Assembly (NCBI RefSeq): GCF_036013745.1
Contig: NZ_CP107880.1
Span: 9,920,001 to 9,984,000 of the forward strand
Direction of reading: 5' to 3'
DNA from: Streptomyces sp. NBC_00483
GTDB taxonomy: Bacteria > Actinomycetota > Actinomycetes > Streptomycetales > Streptomycetaceae
DNA length: 64,000 nucleotides
The notes beneath the pieces are model-generated. The model made no database searches and had not been told where the DNA came from. It saw nothing but the letters and a program-made list of their open reading frames with translations. Shown here piece after piece: positions 55,119 through 63,448 of the stretch. The first letter of the stretch is position 1. Every line of letters starts with the position of its first letter. Both the position numbers and the translations under genes were made by a program.

Positions 55119-56258
55119 GTGCTGACCCGAACACCGCAGCCCGAAGGGGCGTCGGACGTCGTCGACGACACACCCGTCACCGGCGGGCAGGCATCGCCGT
55201 GGCGGCTGATCTGGCGGCGCTTTCGCAAACACCGGCTCGCCCTCGTCGGCGCCGTCATCGTGCTGCTCGCCTACTTCGTCGTCGTCTTCGCCGAGATCCT
55301 GGCGCCGGCCTCACCCAGCAGCGTCGACGAGAAGCACACCTATGCCCCGCCGCAGATCGTCAAGGTCGACCTCAGCTGGGACGACGGCCTGCGCTTCTAC
55401 GCCAACGGCTACACGACCAAGCGCGACCCGGAGACCTTCGAGCAGATCCACACGGTCGACCCCGACAAGCGGATTCCGCTCAAGTTCCTTGCCAAGGGCG
55501 ACAGTTACCATCTGTGGGGACTCATCCCCGGCGACCGTCATCTGTTCGGGGCGGTGCACGCGGACCAGAAGGTGTACTTCCTCGGATCCGACCGCTCGGG
55601 CCGCGACATGCTGTCCCGCATCATCCACGGCGCACGTGTGTCCCTGTCCATCGGCCTGGTCGGGGTCGCCGTCAGCTTCCTGCTCGGGCTGTTCTTCGGC
55701 GGCATCTCCGGCTACTTCGGCGGCAAACCGGACCTCACCATCCAACGCATCATCGAGTTCCTGATGTCGATCCCGACACTGCCGCTGTGGCTGTCGCTGT
55801 CGGCGGCCGTGCCCGACGAATGGGGGCCGCTGGCACGGTACTTCGCCATCACCACCATCCTGTCCGTGATCGGCTGGACGGGTCTCGCGCGGGTGGTGCG
55901 CGGGCGGTTCTTCTCGCTGCGCGAGGAGGACTTCGTCACCGCCGCCCGGCTCGACGGCTGCAGCCGCCCCCGGATCATCTTCCGGCACATGGTCCCGTCG
56001 ATGTCGAGCCATGTCATCGCCTCCCTGACGATGGCGGTGCCCGGCATGATCCTCGGCGAGACCGCGATGAGCTTCCTGGGCCTGGGGCTCCAGTCACCCG
56101 CCGTCAGCTGGGGTGTGCTGCTGCAGGAGGCGCAGAACATCCGCACCGTGGAGAGCGCTCCATGGCTGCTGCTCCCCGGCGTCGCGGTGTTCGTCACCGT
56201 GCTCGCCATGAACTTCGTCGGCGACGGACTGCGCGACTCCGCCGACCCGTACAAGTAG
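55119..56258 (+). CDS. DppC/OppC-type ABC permease with large periplasmic insertion
   Basis: A 379-aa permease. A cytoplasmic tail of about 40 residues is followed by the first helix (about 43-65). A periplasmic insertion of roughly 100 residues follows (KWSSVDEKHTYAPP-like region to FLGSDRSGRDMLSRI), then five more helices with the loop FVTAARLDGCSRPRIIFRHM. Ordinary DppC proteins are near 300 aa, so the insertion is notable and probably contacts the long binding protein. The start is GTG 55119. The last 13 bases including the stop are duplicated. Confidence 0.9.
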   Translation: MLTRTPQPEGASDVVDDTPVTGGQASPWRLIWRRFRKHRLALVGAVIVLLAYFVVVFAEILAPASPSSVDEKHTYAPPQIVKVDLSWDDGLRFYANGYTTKRDPETFEQIHTVDPDKRIPLKFLAKGDSYHLWGLIPGDRHLFGAVHADQKVYFLGSDRSGRDMLSRIIHGARVSLSIGLVGVAVSFLLGLFFGGISGYFGGKPDLTIQRIIEFLMSIPTLPLWLSLSAAVPDEWGPLARYFAITTILSVIGWTGLARVVRGRFFSLREEDFVTAARLDGCSRPRIIFRHMVPSMSSHVIASLTMAVPGMILGETAMSFLGLGLQSPAVSWGVLLQEAQNIRTVESAPWLLLPGVAVFVTVLAMNFVGDGLRDSADPYK

Positions 56259-56271
56259 CCCGTACACGTAG
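56246..56271 (+). repeat. 13-bp duplication of the DppC-type gene end
   Basis: CCCGTACAAGTAG (56246-56258, ending in the stop codon) is followed at once by CCCGTACACGTAG (56259-56271), 12 of 13 identical. The ribosome site of the next gene (GGGAGAGG) begins right at the end of the second copy. Confidence 0.9.
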
Positions 56272-56280
56272 GGAGAGGCG

Positions 56281-57321
56281 ATGAAGCAGCCGGACACGCT
56301 GCTCGAGATCGAGGATCTGCACACCGGATTCGAACTCGACGACGGAATCGTACGGGCGGTGGACGGCGTCGACCTCACCATCGGCCGCGGCGAAGTCCTC
56401 GCAGTGGTGGGCGAGTCGGGGTGCGGCAAGAGCGTCATGGCCCGCTCCGTGCTGCGCCTGATCGACAAGCCGGGCCGGATCACGGGAGGACACATCCGGG
56501 TGCACGGCGACGACGGTGTCGTCGACATGGTGGACGCGCCGGGCCCGGAACTGCGCGCGGTGCGCGGCCGGAAGGTGGCCATGGTGTTCCAGGAACCCAT
56601 CGCCTCCATGAGCCCCATGCACACCCTCGGCAACCAGATCGGCGAGGCGCTGATCCTGCACGGCGAGGCCACCAAGGCCGAGGCCCGCACCCGCGTCGTC
56701 GAGCTGCTGCGCCGGGTCGGGATCGCCGCACCCGAGCGCCGCGTCGACGAGTACCCGTTCCAGATGAGCGGCGGCATGCTGCAGCGCGCCATGATCGCCA
56801 TGGCGCTGTCCTGCGGCCCGGACCTGCTCATCGCCGACGAACCCACCACCGCCCTCGATGTCACCACCCAGGCGCAGATCCTCGACCTGCTCCGCGAACT
56901 GCAACGGGACACCGGCATGGCGATCATGCTGATCACCCATGACCTCGGCGTCGCCGCCCAGGTCGCCGACCGCATCGCCGTCATGTACCTCGGCTCGGTC
57001 GTGGAGTCCGGCACCACGGACACCGTGCTGCGCAGCCCCCGACACCCCTACACCCGCGCCCTGCTGCGCTCGGTCCCGAAGCTGGGATCGGGCTCCCGCG
57101 AACGACTGCGCCCTGTGCGGGGCATGGTGCCGGGGCCGTACGCACGGCCGACGGGCTGTCCGTTCCACCCGCGCTGCGACGAGTTCATGGCAGGGCGCTG
57201 CGACGTGACCGTGCCCCACGCGGTCGCGGCCCCACTGCCCGACCCGGCCATCGGCAGCGACGGCACGGTCAGCTGCCTGCTGTACGACGACACCGCCGAG
57301 GAGGGGGAGCCGGCCGCATGA
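56281..57321 (+). CDS. DppD/OppD-type ABC ATPase
   Basis: A 346-aa ATPase with Walker A VVGESGCGKSVMAR near residue 43, signature FQMSGGMLQRAMIAMAL near 161 and Walker B LLIADEPTTALDV. It has the C-terminal oligopeptide-ABC extension containing the cysteine-bearing segment TGCPFHPRCDEF that may bind an Fe-S cluster or metal. The signature reads SGGML rather than the usual SGGMR/Q but is family-typical. It starts at ATG 56281 and overlaps the second ATPase gene by ATGA. Confidence 0.93.
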   Translation: MKQPDTLLEIEDLHTGFELDDGIVRAVDGVDLTIGRGEVLAVVGESGCGKSVMARSVLRLIDKPGRITGGHIRVHGDDGVVDMVDAPGPELRAVRGRKVAMVFQEPIASMSPMHTLGNQIGEALILHGEATKAEARTRVVELLRRVGIAAPERRVDEYPFQMSGGMLQRAMIAMALSCGPDLLIADEPTTALDVTTQAQILDLLRELQRDTGMAIMLITHDLGVAAQVADRIAVMYLGSVVESGTTDTVLRSPRHPYTRALLRSVPKLGSGSRERLRPVRGMVPGPYARPTGCPFHPRCDEFMAGRCDVTVPHAVAAPLPDPAIGSDGTVSCLLYDDTAEEGEPAA

Positions 57322-58355
57322 CCGTCACCGATACCCGCACCAGGGCCGCGCTCCTGGAGACACGGGGCCTGACCAAGCACTTCCCCATCCGCCGCGGCCT
57401 GTTCGGCCGCACCGTCGGAGCGGTACGTGCCGTGGACGGCGTCGACCTGAAGGTGCCCGCCGGACGCACCCTCGCCCTCGTCGGCGAGTCCGGCTGCGGC
57501 AAGAGCACCCTCGGCCGCTGTCTGCTGCGCGTCCACGAACCGACCTCCGGAGAGATGGTCTACCGGCGCACCGACGGCGCCACCGTCGACCTCGCCGCCC
57601 TCGACGAGAAGGCCCTCAAGCCGTACCGCAGCGAGATCCGCCTCGTCTTCCAGGACCCGTTCGCCTCCCTCAACCCGCGCATGACGCTGCTCCAGATCGT
57701 CGGCGAACCGCTCCGCGTCAACCTCGGCCTGAACGCCAAGGACACCGAGGAACGCGTCGCGGAGCTGCTGCGCCGGGTGGGACTGCGCCCCGAATATCTG
57801 CGCCGCTACCCGAACGCGTTCAGCGGGGGACAGCGCCAACGCGTCGGCATCGCACGGGCGTTGGCGCTGGCGCCCCGCCTCGTCGTGGCCGACGAGGCGG
57901 TCAGCGCCCTCGACGTGTCGGTGCGCGCCCAGATCCTCAACCTGCTCAAGGACCTCCAGGACGACTCGGACCTCACGTACGTGTTCATCTCGCACGACCT
58001 GGGCGTCGTCGAGTACATGGCCGACGAGGTCGCCGTCATGTACGTGGGCCGTGTCGTCGAGACCGGTGCCACCGACGCCCTGTACGGACAGCCCCTGCAC
58101 CCCTATACCGAGGCACTCCTGTCGGCCGTCCCCGACCCCGACCCGGCCGCCCGACGCCGCGAGCGCATCGTGCTGCGCGGCGAGGTCGCCGACGCCTCCG
58201 CCGTACCGCCCGGCTGCCCGTTCCATCCACGCTGCGCCTACGCACAGGACGTGTGCCGCACCGAGGTGCCCGAGCTGCGCCCCGTCGCGCCCGGCCGCGC
58301 CTCGGCCTGCCACTTCGCGGGGCAGCTCGACCTGAGGGGAGTCGACGTCTCATGA
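57318..58355 (+). CDS. DppF/OppF-type ABC ATPase
   Basis: A 345-aa ATPase with Walker A LVGESGCGKSTLGRCLL, signature FSGGQRQRVGIARAL, Walker B LVVADEAVSALDVS and the C-terminal oligopeptide-ABC extension (PPGCPFHPRCAYAQDVC). The start ATG at 57318 overlaps the preceding stop, and its own stop overlaps the BNR-protein start (ATGA at 58352). It completes a self-sufficient importer, unlike the CUT1 system upstream. Confidence 0.93.
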   Translation: MTVTDTRTRAALLETRGLTKHFPIRRGLFGRTVGAVRAVDGVDLKVPAGRTLALVGESGCGKSTLGRCLLRVHEPTSGEMVYRRTDGATVDLAALDEKALKPYRSEIRLVFQDPFASLNPRMTLLQIVGEPLRVNLGLNAKDTEERVAELLRRVGLRPEYLRRYPNAFSGGQRQRVGIARALALAPRLVVADEAVSALDVSVRAQILNLLKDLQDDSDLTYVFISHDLGVVEYMADEVAVMYVGRVVETGATDALYGQPLHPYTEALLSAVPDPDPAARRRERIVLRGEVADASAVPPGCPFHPRCAYAQDVCRTEVPELRPVAPGRASACHFAGQLDLRGVDVS

Positions 58356-59434
58356 ACGGCGACCCGCGCTTCGACGGGGTGCTGCGCCCGCGCCCGGACG
58401 ACCCGGACGTGCGCGAGGCCCTGCTGCCCACACTGCACCCCGGCGACAGTCACGCCGCGTGCCTGCTCGAACTCGACGGGGGCGACGTGCTGTGCGCCTG
58501 GTTCAACGGCCCCGACGAGGGCGACCGCGACACGAACGTGGTCCTCGCCCGTCTCCCGGCCGCCGGCGGACACTGGACCACACCCGTCGCCCTGTCCGCC
58601 GACCCCGACCGCGCGGAGCAGAACCCGGTGCTCGCGACCGGCCCGGACGGCGCCGTGCACCTGTTCCACCCCTCCAACGAACCGCACGACCAGAAGACCG
58701 CCCACCTCGTCACCCGCGTCTCGCACGACGGCGGCCGCACCTGGGACGCCCCGCACATCGCCCACGACGGACCCGGCCTGTTCGTGCGCACCCCGGCCCT
58801 CGACCCCGGCGACGGCTCGTGGCTCCTTCCCGCCTACCGCTGCCGCCCCGAAGGCGAACACTCCACGGTCCTGATCAGCGAGGACGCCGGCGGCACCTGG
58901 AAGGAGTACGACGTCCCCGACAGCGACCACCTCGTCCAGCTGAGCGTCGTGCCCCGCTCCGACGGCTCACTGCTCGGCCTGCTGCGCAGCCGCGCCGCCG
59001 ACCGCATCCACGCCACCGACTCCGTCGACGCCGGCCGTACCTGGACGACCCCTGTCCGCACGGAACTCCCCAACAACAACTCGGCAGTTCAGGCGATCAG
59101 ACTGCGCAGCGGCACCTTCGCCCTGGTCTACAACCACGCGAGCCTGGAACGCGGCGAGTACCGCTGGGTCGGCAAGGGCGCGGGCCGCAGGAAGAAGGCC
59201 CTGCGCACCCCGCTCACCCTCGCCCTCTCCGACGACGAGGGCCGCACCTGGCCCCGGCGCCGCGACCTGCAAGTGGCCGACGACGAGTACCGGGACACCG
59301 AACTCGGCTACTCCTACCCCTGCCTGCTGCAGACCCGCGACGACCGCATCCACGTCGCGTACTCCTACCTGCGCAAGACCATCAAGCACGCCGTGGTGAC
59401 GGAGACCTGGATCAGGGAGGGCGGTCGTTCGTGA
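58352..59434 (+). CDS. BNR/sialidase-fold protein (probable six-bladed propeller glycosidase)
   Basis: A 360-aa cytoplasmic protein (no signal peptide) with four Asp-box turns: SHDGGRTW, SEDAGGTW, SVDAGRTW and SDDEGRTW, spaced as in sialidase-type beta-propellers. LLELDGGDVLCAWFNG near the start and PALDPGDGSWLLPAYR are similar to proteins annotated as exo-sialidases. No sialic acid genes are nearby and the gene is translationally coupled on both sides to pectin-island genes. I infer a role on an imported plant oligosaccharide rather than sialic acid. Its substrate is unknown. Confidence 0.8.
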   Translation: MNGDPRFDGVLRPRPDDPDVREALLPTLHPGDSHAACLLELDGGDVLCAWFNGPDEGDRDTNVVLARLPAAGGHWTTPVALSADPDRAEQNPVLATGPDGAVHLFHPSNEPHDQKTAHLVTRVSHDGGRTWDAPHIAHDGPGLFVRTPALDPGDGSWLLPAYRCRPEGEHSTVLISEDAGGTWKEYDVPDSDHLVQLSVVPRSDGSLLGLLRSRAADRIHATDSVDAGRTWTTPVRTELPNNNSAVQAIRLRSGTFALVYNHASLERGEYRWVGKGAGRRKKALRTPLTLALSDDEGRTWPRRRDLQVADDEYRDTELGYSYPCLLQTRDDRIHVAYSYLRKTIKHAVVTETWIREGGRS

Positions 59435-60840
59435 AGATGACCGAACGCTGGGACGTCTTCGAACTGACCCTGACCGGACCCGCCACCGAAAACCCCTACC
59501 GGGACGTCGAGTTCGCCGCCGACTTCCGGCACGGCCACCGCGTCGTCCCCGTGACCGGCTTCTACGACGGGGACGGCACGTACACCGTCCGGTTCATGCC
59601 GGACCGGCAAGGACCGTGGACGTACACCACCCGCTCGACCGCCAGCGAACTGGACGGCGTGCGCGGGGAGTTCGTGTGCGTGCCGCCCGACCGCGGCAAC
59701 CACGGGCCGGTACGGGTCGCGGGGCCGCGCACCTTCGCGTACGCCGACGGCACCCCGTCCCACCCCTTCGGAACCACCTGCTACCACTGGACCCACTACG
59801 AGGACGAGGAGCTGGAGGAGCGCACACTGGGCACCTTGGCACAGTCCCCGTTCAACAAGGTCCGGATGTGTCTGCTGCCCACACGTGCGATGACCCCGCC
59901 CCGACTTCCGTACCCGGGCATCGGAGAACGCCCGCCCGCACCAAGGGAGTTGGACACCACCCGCTTCGACCCGGAGTTCTTCCGCCGCTTCGAGCGCCGC
60001 GTCCGCGACCTGCGCGACCTCGGCATAGAGGCGGACATCATCCTCTTCCACCCCTACGACGAGGGGCACTGGGGCGTCGACGACATGAGCCGCGAGGACG
60101 ACCTCGCCCTCGTCCGGTACGCGGTCGCCCGGCTCGCATCGCTGCGCAATGTCTGGTGGTCGATCGCCAACGAGTACGACTTCAACAAGGCCAAGACCGT
60201 CGACGACTGGAACCACATCGGCCGCCAGGTCCAACGCGCCGACCCTTACCAGCACTTGAGGTCCATCCACAACGGCACCCGCATGTACGAGTACGAGCGC
60301 ATCTACGACTTCCGGACGCCGTGGACCACCCACCAGTCCATCCAGCACTGGGACGCCGCACTCGCCCCCGAGTGGCTCGACCGCGTACCGAAGCCGGTCG
60401 TCATCGACGAGATCGGCTACGAGGGGATCCTCGGCCGCCGCTGGGGCAACCTCACCGGGCAGGCACTGCTGCGCCAGTTCTGGCACGGCATGGCCGCCGG
60501 CGCGTACGTCGGGCACGGTGAGTGCTATCCGGAGCGGGATCCCGAGGGCACGGCATGGGTCTCCCGCGGTGGCCGGCTGCACGGCGAGGTGACACCGCGG
60601 CTCGCGTTCCTGCGCACGCTGTGGGAGCAGAGCCCCGACGCGGTGTTCAGCTACTTCGGCGACCGCCGCCACCGGCACCGGGAGGTGACGCTCCCGGAGG
60701 CGGGCGGCCCCTGGCGCCTCGACCTGATCGACACATGGAACATGACCGTCACGCCCTTGCCGGGCCCACCGCGCACGGGCCGGGTCCGGATTCCGCTGGA
60801 CCACCGGCCGGACATGGCGCTGCGGATACGGAAGGCCTGA
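59431..60840 (+). CDS. DUF5060/DUF4038-type glycoside hydrolase
   Basis: A 469-aa cytoplasmic enzyme starting GTG at 59431 (GTGA overlap, GGGAGG upstream). Residues about 1-90 form a DUF5060 beta-domain (WDVFELTLTGPATENPYRDV), about 95-390 a TIM barrel with NVWWSIANEYDFNKA near residue 243 (acid/base Glu position) and VVIDEIGYEG near 325 (nucleophile position), and the C-terminal 80 residues a beta-sandwich with LIDTWNMTVTPLPG. This is the DUF5060-DUF4038-DUF5605 architecture seen in plant-polysaccharide loci. The activity is unassigned. The next gene is a shortened paralogue. Confidence 0.85.
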   Translation: MKMTERWDVFELTLTGPATENPYRDVEFAADFRHGHRVVPVTGFYDGDGTYTVRFMPDRQGPWTYTTRSTASELDGVRGEFVCVPPDRGNHGPVRVAGPRTFAYADGTPSHPFGTTCYHWTHYEDEELEERTLGTLAQSPFNKVRMCLLPTRAMTPPRLPYPGIGERPPAPRELDTTRFDPEFFRRFERRVRDLRDLGIEADIILFHPYDEGHWGVDDMSREDDLALVRYAVARLASLRNVWWSIANEYDFNKAKTVDDWNHIGRQVQRADPYQHLRSIHNGTRMYEYERIYDFRTPWTTHQSIQHWDAALAPEWLDRVPKPVVIDEIGYEGILGRRWGNLTGQALLRQFWHGMAAGAYVGHGECYPERDPEGTAWVSRGGRLHGEVTPRLAFLRTLWEQSPDAVFSYFGDRRHRHREVTLPEAGGPWRLDLIDTWNMTVTPLPGPPRTGRVRIPLDHRPDMALRIRKA

Positions 60841-60852
60841 CAGGGGAGTCCC

Positions 60853-61827
60853 ATGCACACGAGACCGCGCAACCACACCCCGGTGCACGCCGACGGCACC
60901 CGCTTCCGGCACGCCGACGGCACGCCCTACCACCCGCTCACCACCACCGTCCCCCAGGCCGACGACGCCACCGTCCGCGCGCTGGGGCTCTCCCCGTTCA
61001 ACCGGGTCCGCCTCACGGGATCCCGCACGCTTCCCCTCGGCGCACTCGACCGTCAGGTCGCCGCCCTCGCCTCCGTCGGCATCCAGGCGGAGGTCGACCT
61101 CACCGGCCGCGACATCCCGGAGACCGTGGACCGCCTGGCCCCCCACCCCAACGTGTGGTGGTGCGCCCCGCCGGACCACGAGGCCCAGACCGACATCCTG
61201 GAACACGACCACGGCCACCACCCGCTCACCGTGCACGGCCCGCCCGACACCGACTTCGGTGCCCCCTGGATCACCCACGCCTCCGTGCGCGACCCGCAGA
61301 CCCGCACCGTCTCCCGCCTCGTCCACGAACTCGGCAAACCGGTCCTGCTCGACACGTGCGGCGCCGAGGGCGACGCGCCCGAAGACGCCGAACAGGCGTT
61401 GCCCGGCCAGGAGTTGATGTGCCGCGTCTGGGAGGCGGTGTGCCGCGGCGGCTACGCGGCCCACGCCGAGACATGGGGGCCCACCCCGTGGAGCCGGTGC
61501 GGCGGGAGCCCGGCCGGGACGGCGGTGGCGCGGTTCGCGTTCCTGCGCGACGTCCTCGACGCCGCGCCCTCGGGCCTGGCCCACGCCCCGGAGACGTACG
61601 ACGCGTCGACGCTGGAGGCGCCGGGGGAGTATCTGCTCCAGTACCTGGGCCCGCACCGCTACCCGCGCCGCCCCTTCACCCTCGCCGAGGGCGCCTGGTC
61701 CGTCGAGGTCGTCGACACCTGGAACATGACGGTGCAGCCGCGGCCCGAGGTGTCCGGCGGCGCCCCGGTCGAGGTGTCGCTGCCCGCGCAGCCGTACCTC
61801 GCGATACGGCTGCGCAGGCGGGGTTGA
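60853..61827 (+). CDS. Shortened paralogue of the DUF5060/DUF4038 hydrolase, probably non-catalytic
   Basis: A 324-aa protein that aligns with the preceding gene from its barrel onward: FRHADGTPYHPL vs FAYADGTPSHPF, LSPFNRVRL vs QSPFNKVRM, NVWW, EVVDTWNMTVQP vs LIDTWNMTVTP. It lacks the N-terminal DUF5060 domain. The acid/base segment IANEYDF reads CAPPDHE here, and the nucleophile segment IDEIGYEG reads LDTCGAEG, so both glutamates are missing. The reading frame is intact with normal codon use and a CAGGGGAG ribosome site. It is therefore a conserved pseudoenzyme or a subunit of its neighbour rather than random decay. Confidence 0.82.
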   Translation: MHTRPRNHTPVHADGTRFRHADGTPYHPLTTTVPQADDATVRALGLSPFNRVRLTGSRTLPLGALDRQVAALASVGIQAEVDLTGRDIPETVDRLAPHPNVWWCAPPDHEAQTDILEHDHGHHPLTVHGPPDTDFGAPWITHASVRDPQTRTVSRLVHELGKPVLLDTCGAEGDAPEDAEQALPGQELMCRVWEAVCRGGYAAHAETWGPTPWSRCGGSPAGTAVARFAFLRDVLDAAPSGLAHAPETYDASTLEAPGEYLLQYLGPHRYPRRPFTLAEGAWSVEVVDTWNMTVQPRPEVSGGAPVEVSLPAQPYLAIRLRRRG

Positions 61828-61833
61828 CGCGAC

Positions 61834-63333
61834 TCACCAGTCCTTGCCGGAGGCCGCCTGCGCCTTGATGTACGCCGGGATGTCCACGGTCTCCGCGACC
61901 TTCAGCGCCGAGGACACCCGCAGGCCGTCCTTGAGGACGTGCTGGCGGAACACCATGTACATCGGGATGTCCCAGTACTCGGTGTTCTTGTAGTCCTTGA
62001 CGACGGCGTTGTCGCCCCAGAACACCCCAGAGGTGTCGATCCCGGCCAGCTCGGGGATCGCCTTGCCGAACGCCGCCTCCACCGCGCCCGACCGCAGCGT
62101 CGGCTTCATGGCGTACCGGGACAGCTCCACCTGTGCCTCCTGCGACACCAGCCACTTCAGCACCTGCAGTGCCTCGGCCTTCTTCGTCGACTGCGGCGGC
62201 AGGAAGGCGGCCATGGTGTTGGGCTGGTAGACGGCCTTGTCGCCGCTGCCCAGCACCGGCACCGAGGTGACACCCAGCTCGATGTTCTTGGCGAGCTCAC
62301 GCCACTCGGCCGCGTCGTCGGGCTCCAGGTAGAGGTCGTTGAGGGCGTACCCGCCGAGCTTGCGCAGATTGTCGACGGCCATGGCGACATGCCCGGTCAG
62401 CAGGTAGTCGTCGACCGTGGTGAAGATGTTGTGCGGCAGGAGCAGGAACCGCTCCAGGTTGGCGCCGAGCCGCTGCCAGCCCGCCGACGTGATGTCGATC
62501 TTCACGTCCTCGGGCTTCGGGTTCTCGCTCGCGCCCGGCGCGAACGGGTACAGGCCCAGCTGATTGCCCTCCAGGTACTGGTCCGGGTGCTGCAGATAGC
62601 CCTTGTACGCGACGAGGTCCTGCTCGAACGTGAGCTTCTTGGCGAGCCGGAACGCCTCGTCGTACGTCGTGCCGTTCGTCGGCGGCCGCACCCCCTTCAT
62701 GTCGAAGATCTTCTTGTTGTAGTAGAGGACGTACTCGTCGATGAACAGCGGCACACCGTACACGCCGCCGTCCGACCGGGATCTGACGATCTCGACCGCG
62801 GCCGGGTTGAGGGCGCCCAGGTCGATGCCGGTCGAGCGCAGGTCGTCGGTGAGGTCGCGGACCCAGCCGCGCGGCTCCAGGTCGCGGTCGATGCGGCGGC
62901 GCGGGTCCTCCAGGACGATGTCCGGCACGACGCCGGCCTTGTCGAGGTCCTCGTAGCGGATCGGGTAGTCCCAGGCCGCCCACTTGAACTTCATGCCGGG
63001 GAACGCGGCGCGCAGCTTGTCGCCGATGACCTTCTCGAAGAAGCCCGCGTACTCGAAGGGCTTGTAGTTGGCCATGAAGATGAAGATCTCGTCGTCGCAG
63101 ACCTCGAACGGCTCGTCGTACTTGTTCGGGATCGTCGTGCAGGTGGCGCCGGTGGACGACGTGCGTACGGACGTCCGGGCGGTGCTCTTGACCGCGGTGG
63201 CCTGCGCCGGAGTCGACGCGGCGAGCGTGACGCCGGTGAGCGCCGCCGCGCCCATCGTCGCTCCGGTGGTCACGACCTTGCGCCGGCTCGGGCCTGAAGG
63301 CTGCTGTTCTGGGGCGTTCGGTGTTGCGCTCAT
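61834..63333 (-). CDS. Orphan ABC substrate-binding protein, Tat-exported, family 1
   Basis: A 499-aa exported protein. The signal has SRRKVVTTGATMGAAAL (twin arginine) and ends near STPAQA; there is no lipobox cysteine at the cleavage site. The body is a sugar-type family 1 binding protein (VPDIVLEDPRRR, YGVPLFIDEYVLYYNKKIFD, GHVAMAVDNLRKLGGYAL). The ATG at 63333 follows AGGAGA. No permease lies next to it in the window, so it may serve one of the two importers upstream or one beyond the right edge. Its promoter region carries two TGGYATRCCA-type boxes. Confidence 0.88.
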   Translation of the reverse strand: MSATPNAPEQQPSGPSRRKVVTTGATMGAAALTGVTLAASTPAQATAVKSTARTSVRTSSTGATCTTIPNKYDEPFEVCDDEIFIFMANYKPFEYAGFFEKVIGDKLRAAFPGMKFKWAAWDYPIRYEDLDKAGVVPDIVLEDPRRRIDRDLEPRGWVRDLTDDLRSTGIDLGALNPAAVEIVRSRSDGGVYGVPLFIDEYVLYYNKKIFDMKGVRPPTNGTTYDEAFRLAKKLTFEQDLVAYKGYLQHPDQYLEGNQLGLYPFAPGASENPKPEDVKIDITSAGWQRLGANLERFLLLPHNIFTTVDDYLLTGHVAMAVDNLRKLGGYALNDLYLEPDDAAEWRELAKNIELGVTSVPVLGSGDKAVYQPNTMAAFLPPQSTKKAEALQVLKWLVSQEAQVELSRYAMKPTLRSGAVEAAFGKAIPELAGIDTSGVFWGDNAVVKDYKNTEYWDIPMYMVFRQHVLKDGLRVSSALKVAETVDIPAYIKAQAASGKDW

Positions 63334-63369
63334 AGAGATTCTCCTGTCGATGACGCTCGGGAACTCCAC

Positions 63370-63421
63370 TGGTATGCCACCTGGATGCCACAATGGTTCC
63401 GTCGTCCGTGGCGAGGGTCAA
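63370..63421 (-). promoter_or_regulatory. Orphan binding-protein promoter with two GntR boxes
   Basis: On the minus strand TTGACC (63421-63416) and AACCAT (63398-63393) form a promoter with 17-bp spacing. TGGATGCCA (63382-63390) and TGGTATGCCA (63370-63379) follow at and just after the expected start point, with cores 12 bp apart. The arrangement repeats that of the aldolase promoter and the paired boxes of the pectinesterase palindrome. Confidence 0.6.
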
Positions 63422-63448
63422 CACCCGTGCGGGAACGGAGAGTTGAGA

